64,000 bases of DNA from Helicobacter pylori (GTDB taxonomy: Bacteria; Campylobacterota; Campylobacteria; Campylobacterales; Helicobacteraceae). Of this stretch, positions 57,986 through 64,000 are shown one piece after another. Location: NCBI GenBank assembly GCA_008032955.1, contig CP032046.1:1116001-1180000 (forward strand), in the 5' to 3' direction. The position numbers and the translations under genes are program-made. The number at the start of each line of letters is the position of its first letter. Within the stretch, counting starts at the first letter, position 1. Under the pieces are notes generated by a model, which worked only from the letters and a program-made list of their open reading frames with translations, was not told the origin of the DNA and did no database searches.

Positions 57986-58482
57986 CCCATCACCTACATC
58001 GGCTAAAATCCAAAGCAGTTTAGCATAAAAAATAACCAAGATCTAGCATGTCTAAAAAAACAATCCATCTAACTTAATCTTCAGCAGTTGGATTTCTTAA
58101 AATCATCAAACCAATTAGAAGCCTCAATAAAAATGTAAGGAATACCGCTCAAGCAAAGACAGAAAAATCTATTTGAACGATGAAGTTTAGGCGATTCAAG
58201 AATACAACAGGGTCATTAAAGGGTGGGATAAAAGCCAGTGCGAGTTTTGAGTTTATTTTGATTTTTTAAAAATGGGGTTTTAGTTACTTTATTTTTGCAG
58301 TTTGGAGGTTATCGCTTAACTAAGCTCTTTTATATTTTGATTACAGAAATGCTTTTTAGTATTTTTTAAATTTCATGATCAATAAAACAAGACCAAAGCT
58401 TTTAAGCACTTCTTTTAAAAAGATAAAATCAAAGCGATAACCACCAACCAAGACTAAATCTTGGCTAGCAGTTCATCAAATT
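57986..58482. other. Intergenic region with decayed sequence
   Basis: About 500 bases with no intact gene. Near 58175-58250, broken frames such as AIQEYNRVIKGWDKS look like coding remnants. An imperfect 15-base inverted repeat (58303-58317 and 58432-58446, 14 of 15 matching) encloses 114 bases. CCAAGA/TCTTGG (58448-58464) can form a hairpin just past the rplQ stop and may end the ribosomal operon, though no T-run follows it. Confidence 0.45.
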
Positions 58483-58833
58483 TCATACAAATTCAATGGT
58501 AGCTAGAGTGGAAGCGTCCCCTCTTCTAAAAGTGGTGCGTTGGATCCTGGTGTATCCGCCATTCCTTTGCACGTATTTGGGCGCGATTTCAGTTACAAGC
58601 TTGTGGGTGGCTTCTTTGTTTTGCAAATATGCAAAAACATAGCGGTGCGCGTTAAAATCGCCCACACGAGCCGCTGTCGTTAATTTCTCAATGTAACTGC
58701 GCAACTCCTTAGCTTTATAAATCCCTGTTTCAATTTTGTTATGCTCAATCAAAGCGATCGCTAAATTCTTTAATAACGCCTTTCTGTGCGAGCTGGTTCT
58801 CCCAAGCTTGCGGTATCCGTGTTTGTGTCTCAT
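58483..58833 (-). CDS. rplQ: 50S ribosomal protein bL17
   Basis: A 116-residue protein starting [24 protein letters not shown], the bL17 signature, near the exit tunnel. [13 protein letters not shown] is the expected C-terminus. Last gene of the operon; it overlaps rpoA by one base. Confidence 0.98.
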   Translation of the reverse strand: MRHKHGYRKLGRTSSHRKALLKNLAIALIEHNKIETGIYKAKELRSYIEKLTTAARVGDFNAHRYVFAYLQNKEATHKLVTEIAPKYVQRNGGYTRIQRTTFRRGDASTLATIEFV

Positions 58834-59867
58834 CAGTCGTTACCTCCTTTATCTTCTAATTTTTCTAATCTTTTCTTTAAACTCTCTCTTTGTTCAGGGC
58901 TTAATTCTGTGCCTACCGGATAGCCCAAATCATTCAATTTTTCAGCGATTTCATCATAGGATTTTTTACCCATGTTTTTCACGCCTTTAAGCTCTTCTTC
59001 GCTCATCAACACGAGTTCGCCCACATACTTGATGCCGATTTTATCCAAGCAATTAAAACACCTAGCGCTCAAATTCATGCTTTCAATCTTAGTGCTCAAA
59101 TCTTTAGCGTCATCTCTTTGAGCGTAATCTCCTGAATACTCCGTATTAGCAATGGGTCTTTCGCCAAAAACGCCTAGTTGCTTGCTCATCACTTTCACCG
59201 CTGACAAAAACGCTTTATAAGGGTCAATCTGCCCGTCTGTTTCAATATCAAAAATGATTTTTTCATAGTTGGGATCGCCCTCAACCAGAACATTTTCAAT
59301 CTCATAAACGACCTTTTTAATCGGCGTGAAAGAGCCGTCTAGTGGCATGTAGCCCTCAGGCATCAATTCCCTTGTGTTTTCGCTTGGGACATACTCCATT
59401 CCTTTATAGATAATGAGCGAAAAATTCAATTGGGCGTCTTCGTTGATTGTGGCTAGAGGCATTTCCGGATTGACGATTTCTATATGATCAGAATTCAAAT
59501 CCCTAGCCCTAAGCTCCATAGGCCCTTTAAAAGAATAATCCACCACAACCGATTGGTTTTCTAAAGAGCTATCCTGCCCCACTAACGCCTTAGCTATAAA
59601 GCGGATATTCTTTAAATTCATGATAAAAAGCGACACATCTTCAGTAACCCCCCTTAATGAGTCAAACTCATGATGGACGCCTTCAATCTTTAAACCTACA
59701 GGAGCATACCCCACAGAGCTTAAAAGCAAGAGCCTTCTAATAGGATGAGCGAGCGTAACAGCGTAACCAAACTCAAATGGAGCTAGAGAAATCTTAACCC
59801 GATTGCCCTCTTTCTCTAGCACCTTAATTTCTGATGGGATCAAAGGTGCTGTTTTGATAACTTTCAT
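58833..59867 (-). CDS. rpoA: RNA polymerase alpha subunit
   Basis: A 344-residue subunit that nucleates polymerase assembly. The N-terminal domain has [27 protein letters not shown] text for dimerisation; after a linker near residue 245, the C-terminal domain ([21 protein letters not shown]) contacts DNA and activators. It lies between rpsD and rplQ, the standard order. Confidence 0.98.
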   Translation of the reverse strand: MKVIKTAPLIPSEIKVLEKEGNRVKISLAPFEFGYAVTLAHPIRRLLLLSSVGYAPVGLKIEGVHHEFDSLRGVTEDVSLFIMNLKNIRFIAKALVGQDSSLENQSVVVDYSFKGPMELRARDLNSDHIEIVNPEMPLATINEDAQLNFSLIIYKGMEYVPSENTRELMPEGYMPLDGSFTPIKKVVYEIENVLVEGDPNYEKIIFDIETDGQIDPYKAFLSAVKVMSKQLGVFGERPIANTEYSGDYAQRDDAKDLSTKIESMNLSARCFNCLDKIGIKYVGELVLMSEEELKGVKNMGKKSYDEIAEKLNDLGYPVGTELSPEQRESLKKRLEKLEDKGGND

Positions 59868-59878
59868 GCTCTAACCCC

Positions 59879-60505
59879 TTACTTAGAATACAATTCTACA
59901 ATGAGTCTTTCTTCAATAGGGACAACCACTTCTTCTCTTTCAGGGTAGCGGGTGAATATGCCGTATTTTTTATCTTTTTCCACATCAATCCATGGCACAA
60001 TCCCTGTTTGAGCTGTCAATTCCATCGCGCGCACCACTTGAGGGTTGCTCTTGGTTTTTTCTTTGATCTCAATTTTTTGCCCTGAACGCACGAAATAAGA
60101 GGGAATATCCAAACGCTTACCATCCACAAGCACATGCCCATGCGTTACCAATTGCCTAGCAGAGCTTCTGGTGGTCGCAAACCCCATGCGATAGACAACA
60201 TTATCCAATCTTCTTTCAATCAAGCGGATAAGGTTTTCACCCGTATTGCCGTCCAAACGATTGGCTTCCACAAAAATACTCCTGAATTGCTTTTCAGAAA
60301 TGCCATACATCATTTTAGCTTTTTGCTTTTCTTTCAATTGCAACCCGTAATCAGAAGTCTTAGCGCGCCTTTGCCCATGCTGACCTGGCCCATAAGCCCT
60401 TTTATCTAACGCACTCTTCCCGCTCAATCGCCTTTCACCTTTTAAAGCTAAAGAAACCCCAAAACGCCTTTCTAGTCTCTCTACTGCGCCTCTATATCTT
60501 GCCAT
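59879..60505 (-). CDS. rpsD: 30S ribosomal protein uS4
   Basis: A 208-residue primary 16S-binding protein. [15 protein letters not shown] starts the N-domain, which has no zinc cysteines. The S4 domain is [20 protein letters not shown] and [14 protein letters not shown]. Normal length. In other bacteria S4 represses its own operon. Confidence 0.98.
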   Translation of the reverse strand: MARYRGAVERLERRFGVSLALKGERRLSGKSALDKRAYGPGQHGQRRAKTSDYGLQLKEKQKAKMMYGISEKQFRSIFVEANRLDGNTGENLIRLIERRLDNVVYRMGFATTRSSARQLVTHGHVLVDGKRLDIPSYFVRSGQKIEIKEKTKSNPQVVRAMELTAQTGIVPWIDVEKDKKYGIFTRYPEREEVVVPIEERLIVELYSK

Positions 60506-60514
60506 AAAGCCTCC

Positions 60515-60910
60515 TTACACTCTTCTTCTTTTAGGGGGTCTGCAACCATTATGAGGGAGCGGGGTGATGTCTTTAATCCAAAGCACTTTAACGCCCTCTG
60601 TCGCGCCCACGCTCTTAATAGCGGTCTCACGCCCACTGCCTGGCCCTTGAACCTTAATGCCCACTTCTTTAACGCCATGCTCTTTAGCCTTGCTTAGAGC
60701 GCTTTCTACAGCTTGTTGGGCCGCATAAGGGGTGGATTTTTTAGAGCCTTTAAACCCTAAACCGCCCGCCGTGCTCCAGCAAATCACATTGCCCATTTCA
60801 TCAGTAATCGTGATGTTGGTGTTGTTAAAGGTCGCTGAAATATAAACAACCCCTCTAGCAATATTCTTTTTGACTACTTTCTTTTTAGTCGTTACATTTC
60901 TCTTAGCCAT
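60515..60910 (-). CDS. rpsK: 30S ribosomal protein uS11
   Basis: A 131-residue platform protein. The signature [21 protein letters not shown] and the end [16 protein letters not shown] are typical. A Lys-rich N-terminus precedes. Nine bases before rpsD. Confidence 0.98.
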   Translation of the reverse strand: MAKRNVTTKKKVVKKNIARGVVYISATFNNTNITITDEMGNVICWSTAGGLGFKGSKKSTPYAAQQAVESALSKAKEHGVKEVGIKVQGPGSGRETAIKSVGATEGVKVLWIKDITPLPHNGCRPPKRRRV

Positions 60911-60932
60911 TAAATCATCATCTCCTTATTTG

Positions 60933-61295
60933 CTACTTGCTGCCCACGGTTTTTTTCTTACCCTTACGAGTCCTAGCGTTATTTTTAGTGGTTTGGCCTC
61001 TCACAGGAAGACCCTTACGGTGCCTGATCCCACGATAATTCCCTAAATCCATTAAAGATTTAATATCCATTTGAACTTTTTTACGCAAATCGCCCTCTAC
61101 TAGGTAGCTTTGTTGGATTTTTTTAGCGATACTAGACACTTCATCTTCGCTCAATTCATGCACGCGTTTGTCAAAAGAAATGCCTACTGCTTCTAAAATC
61201 TCTCTGGAACTCTTAAGCCCAATCCCATAAATATAGGTAAGGGCATACTCTACTCTCTTCTTTTTTGGTAAATCCACACCAGCAATCCTTGCCAT
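60933..61295 (-). CDS. rpsM: 30S ribosomal protein uS13
   Basis: A 120-residue head protein. [25 protein letters not shown] and [18 protein letters not shown] are the family signatures; the basic tail reaches the tRNA sites. It follows rpmJ by three bases. Confidence 0.98.
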   Translation of the reverse strand: MARIAGVDLPKKKRVEYALTYIYGIGLKSSREILEAVGISFDKRVHELSEDEVSSIAKKIQQSYLVEGDLRKKVQMDIKSLMDLGNYRGIRHRKGLPVRGQTTKNNARTRKGKKKTVGSK

Positions 61296-61298
61296 GCT

Positions 61299-61412
61299 TT
61301 ATCCTTGTCTTTGTTTGTGTTTAGGGGTAGCGCAGATCACTCTAATAACACCCCTTCTTTTAATGATTTTGCACTTATCGCACATCTTTTTCACTGATGG
61401 CCTGACTTTCAT
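61299..61412 (-). CDS. rpmJ: 50S ribosomal protein bL36
   Basis: A 37-residue zinc-ribbon protein of the large subunit: [20 protein letters not shown], then [16 protein letters not shown]. The four zinc ligands C11, C14, C27 and H32 are intact, so this is the zinc-binding form. It lies between infA and rpsM, the usual position. AAGGAG precedes the start. Confidence 0.97.
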
Positions 61413-61490
61413 GATTTTTCTCCTTTGAAAAAATTAGGCACTACTAAAAGCTTTTATGCTAACATATTTTCATTGAAATAACCCTTAAAT

Positions 61491-61709
61491 TCATTTATAT
61501 CTAAAAGTTATCCGACCCTTGTCTAAGCTATAGGGCGTAAGCTCTAGCTTGACCCTATCGCCTAAAGCAATCCTAATGTAGTGCATGCGCATCTTTCCAG
61601 AAATACGGCACAACACCACATGCTTATTGTCTAACTCCACCTTAAAAGTAGCGTTAGGCAACGCCTCAATCACTTTCCCATCCACTTCTATAACATCATC
61701 TCTTGCCAT
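61491..61709 (-). CDS. infA: Translation initiation factor IF-1
   Basis: A 72-residue OB-fold protein that binds the A site during initiation. [21 protein letters not shown] and [22 protein letters not shown] are diagnostic. Essential. It overlaps map by one base and is 78 bases before rpmJ. Confidence 0.98.
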   Translation of the reverse strand: MARDDVIEVDGKVIEALPNATFKVELDNKHVVLCRISGKMRMHYIRIALGDRVKLELTPYSLDKGRITFRYK

Positions 61710-62470
61710 TAACGCTCCGTAAGAATCACTGCTTTATTGCCAACTATGGCGATAGTATGCTCATGGTGGCTTGTGTTAAGCCCATCCACTGAAACCACGC
61801 TCCACTTATCCGCTAGTATTTTAGGCTCGCCCTGTTTTTGACACACCATAGGCTCTAAGCAAAATACCATGCCCTCTTTGATTTTAGGGCCGCTATTAGC
61901 TTTGACGCCTTTTTCTAGGTAGTTGGGGATTTCTGGCTCTTCATGGGGTTTTTTACCAATGCCATGCCCGCAAAACCCCTTCAAAGGCACAAAGCCTCTT
62001 TCTACAATAGCGCCCTCTAAAATCTGACTCAATTCTTTAAAATGCATGCCCACTCTAATTGAGCTAATGGCATGCATCAAGCTCTCTTGAGAGCAAGCGA
62101 GCAATTTTTCATCTTGAGGGCTTATCGCGCCTATGGGGAGAGTGATTGCCGAATCGCCATAATAACCATCCACCTCCACCCCCAAATCCAAGCCTATAAT
62201 ATCCCCTTCTTGTAAAACATAATCCGTGGGAATGCCATGAATGACCACCTCGTTTAAGGACATGCACACAGAGTTAGGGAATCCATATAGCCCCTTAAAA
62301 GCAGGCCTAGCATGAGAGGATTTGATAAAATCTTCAGCCATTTTATCCAGCTCTAAAAGTGAAACCCCAGGCCTTACTTCTCGCTCTAAAAGGGCTAACG
62401 CTTGCGCGGTTAATTCCCCGGCTTTTCTTAGGGCTTTGATTTCCTTTGGGCTTTTAATAGAGATCGCCAT
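61709..62470 (-). CDS. map: Methionine aminopeptidase, type I
   Basis: A 253-residue enzyme that removes the initiator methionine. Metal ligands are in [16 protein letters not shown] (two aspartates), [13 protein letters not shown] (histidine), and FCLEPM and HEHTIAI regions (glutamate/histidine). No N-terminal zinc extension. One-base overlap with both secY and infA. Confidence 0.97.
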   Translation of the reverse strand: MAISIKSPKEIKALRKAGELTAQALALLEREVRPGVSLLELDKMAEDFIKSSHARPAFKGLYGFPNSVCMSLNEVVIHGIPTDYVLQEGDIIGLDLGVEVDGYYGDSAITLPIGAISPQDEKLLACSQESLMHAISSIRVGMHFKELSQILEGAIVERGFVPLKGFCGHGIGKKPHEEPEIPNYLEKGVKANSGPKIKEGMVFCLEPMVCQKQGEPKILADKWSVVSVDGLNTSHHEHTIAIVGNKAVILTER

Positions 62471-63732
62471 TAAAAGCCTACCGCGCTTAAAGTTTTATAC
62501 TTGCTCATATAAATTTGCGCTTCAATCTTTTTCATGGTGTCAATAGCGACTTGAACCACAATCAGCACCGCTGTGCCTCCAAAGTAAAAAGGCACGCCCA
62601 TAGCCTTAACCAAAATCCAAGGCACGGTAGAAATGAGCGCTAAATACAATGAACCCCACAAAGTGAGCTTGCTCGCTACAGAATTTAAAAACGATGAAGT
62701 CCCCTCTCCAGGCCTAAGCCCTGGAATATACCCGCCATTACGCCTTAAATTATCCGCAATATCCTTAGAATTGAACACGATAGAGGAATAAAAGTAAGCG
62801 AAAAAGATGATGAGTAAGAACATCAAAATATTATACGCATACCCTTGCGGGCTTAAAAAATCCGCAATCGCTTGCAAGGTTTTGTTGCTTGTGGCTTGCT
62901 GTAAAATCGTAGAAGGGAACACGAGCAACGCTGAAGCGAAAATAGGGGGAATCACCCCGCTTAAATTCAACTTAATAGGAATGTAATTCATGATGCGCTT
63001 GTTTTGGTTTTGCATCACCACTTTACGCGCATAAGAAATAGGGATTCTGCGCTCAGCTAATTCCACATAGATGATCGCAAAAATAGTCGCTAAAACAATC
63101 AGCACAATACCAATGAGCATTAAGATATTGATCACGCCTGTATTGACCAAATTGAATGTGCCTGAAATAGCTGATGGAATCCCTGAAACAATCCCGGCAA
63201 AAATAATAAGGCTGATCCCATTCCCCACGCCCCTTTGCGTGATTTGCTCCCCTATCCACATAAGTAGCATCGTCCCTGTAAGCATAGAAAACGCTGAAAC
63301 GATCATAAAGACTTGCATATCAATCATGATCGCTCCATTGGCTCCTCCACTAATACTCCTTAAGCCCACTGAAACGCTCACCGCTTGGATTAGGGTGATT
63401 AAAATGGTCAAATAGCGCACAATTTGCATGTATTTTTGCATGCCGTCTCGCTCTTTTTTCATTTTAGCCAGGTTAGGGAAAGTCGCGCTCAAAAGCTCCA
63501 TGATAATTGAGGAAGTGATATAGGGCATGATACCCAAAGAGATGATGCTCAAGCGAGAAACCGCATTCCCGCTAAACATGTTAAACAACCCCAAAGCGTT
63601 GTTGGAATTGCTGTCAAAAAAAGCCTTGATCGCTGCTAAATCTACGCCAGGAATGGGGATATAAGCTAAGACTCTGTAGAGAAATAAAAAACCCAAAGTG
63701 ATGAGTATCTTACTAGCAATGGCCTTATTCAT
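62470..63732 (-). CDS. secY: Preprotein translocase subunit SecY
   Basis: A 420-residue, ten-helix channel protein of the Sec translocon. IPIPGVDLAAIKAFF, GIMPYITSSIIMELL and GGYIPGLRPGEGTSSFL are the conserved segments. SecG is also encoded in this window. It sits between rplO and map, the usual order. Confidence 0.98.
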   Translation of the reverse strand: MNKAIASKILITLGFLFLYRVLAYIPIPGVDLAAIKAFFDSNSNNALGLFNMFSGNAVSRLSIISLGIMPYITSSIIMELLSATFPNLAKMKKERDGMQKYMQIVRYLTILITLIQAVSVSVGLRSISGGANGAIMIDMQVFMIVSAFSMLTGTMLLMWIGEQITQRGVGNGISLIIFAGIVSGIPSAISGTFNLVNTGVINILMLIGIVLIVLATIFAIIYVELAERRIPISYARKVVMQNQNKRIMNYIPIKLNLSGVIPPIFASALLVFPSTILQQATSNKTLQAIADFLSPQGYAYNILMFLLIIFFAYFYSSIVFNSKDIADNLRRNGGYIPGLRPGEGTSSFLNSVASKLTLWGSLYLALISTVPWILVKAMGVPFYFGGTAVLIVVQVAIDTMKKIEAQIYMSKYKTLSAVGF

Positions 63733-63771
63733 AACTTATTCCTCTTAAATCAAGCTGATACAACAGGGGCA

Positions 63772-64000
63772 TTATTTCTGCCCGCTTGTTTTGATTCTCT
63801 CATCTTTAATTTTAGAAGCCAAGTTTTTAGCGTCTTTACCGATCAACTTCACGCCTTCAATATAAAGGGGGAAATGGTGCAAAGCACGCAAGCTTGAAAA
63901 AGTGATTTCTTCTAAATTTTTAATCGTTTCATTCTTTTCTACATTGATAGAATAGATATGAGAATCTTTAGTCCTAAAACCTATTTTAGGCAAACGGCGT
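63772..64000 (-). CDS. rplO: 50S ribosomal protein uL15, C-terminal part (5' end outside window)
   Basis: The frame is open to the window edge, giving about 76 residues: RRLPKIGFRTKDSHIYS, then EITFSSLRALHHFPLYIEGVK and a KIKDERIKTSGQK end. The sequence and its place before secY identify uL15. An internal methionine-like start at 63993 is only TTG within the gene. Confidence 0.95.
   Translation of the reverse strand, partial: RRLPKIGFRTKDSHIYSINVEKNETIKNLEEITFSSLRALHHFPLYIEGVKLIGKDAKNLASKIKDERIKTSGQK

Noticed and set aside
63071..63415. A 114-residue plus-strand frame opposite secY
   Set aside because: Complement of conserved SecY helices; hydrophobic frames often have hydrophobic complements.

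Overview
The window is chromosomal DNA from Helicobacter pylori. The evidence is a formamidase AmiF with the E60/K133/C166 triad, a Bab-family outer-membrane adhesin beside rpsR, a complex I operon in which nuoE and nuoF are replaced by two unrelated small genes, PflA, a TPP-riboswitch-controlled PnuT, and the A/T-rich, homopolymer-rich base composition. No tRNA, rRNA, CRISPR array or complete insertion sequence was seen.

Layout. 1-4510: end of a DMT-family transporter, a GT39/ArnT-like membrane protein, a DUF507 protein, carA and amiF. 4592-8077 (minus): a small membrane protein (frameshifted), maf and alaS (frameshifted). 8196-9172: a DUF465 gene followed by about 700 bases of low-complexity DNA. 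9173-16838 (minus): babB with an in-frame CT repeat, then rpsR-ssb-rpsF and holA-rnr-aroE. 16846-22083 (minus): an SH3 protein, a peptide ABC permease and its binding protein, trpS and bioC. 22200-25104 (plus): secG, frr (frameshifted), pyrE, an RDD protein and a sirtuin. 25212-39234 (plus): the 14-gene nuo operon, with nuoG frameshifted near its end. 39224-43010: pflA and algC. 43187-58482: an accessory segment bounded by identical 270-base inverted repeats. Inside it are thiN-pnuT with a TPP riboswitch, a glycine-zipper and membrane-protein pair, tenA, yceI, hppA, a GT9 glycosyltransferase and trpEGD(CF)BA. 58483-64000 (minus): the end of the ribosomal-protein operon, rplQ-rpoA-rpsD-rpsK-rpsM-rpmJ-infA-map-secY-rplO.

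How the genes fit together. The nuo products form a proton-pumping complex I that lacks the NADH-oxidising module. AmiF makes ammonia. pnuT, thiN and tenA handle thiamine and are controlled by TPP. hppA can supply nucleosides from NMN. The trp operon makes tryptophan. PflA serves motility, and algC and the GT9 enzyme serve lipopolysaccharide.

Most notable observations. (1) The trp-to-thiN block is inverted relative to the gene order I recall for strain 26695. It lies between perfect 270-base inverted repeats, with a diverged copy of the thiN 3' end left beside rplQ. (2) Two homologous structured elements (about 46860-47083 minus, about 57807-57985 plus) share a hairpin, a Shine-Dalgarno block and a covarying long-range stem. 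Their layout resembles type I toxin mRNAs. One encodes a 35-residue basic peptide and the other is decayed. (3) alaS, frr and nuoG, plus a small membrane gene, are each broken by the apparent loss of one base in a short homopolymer. This is more likely sequencing or assembly error than biology in the two essential genes.
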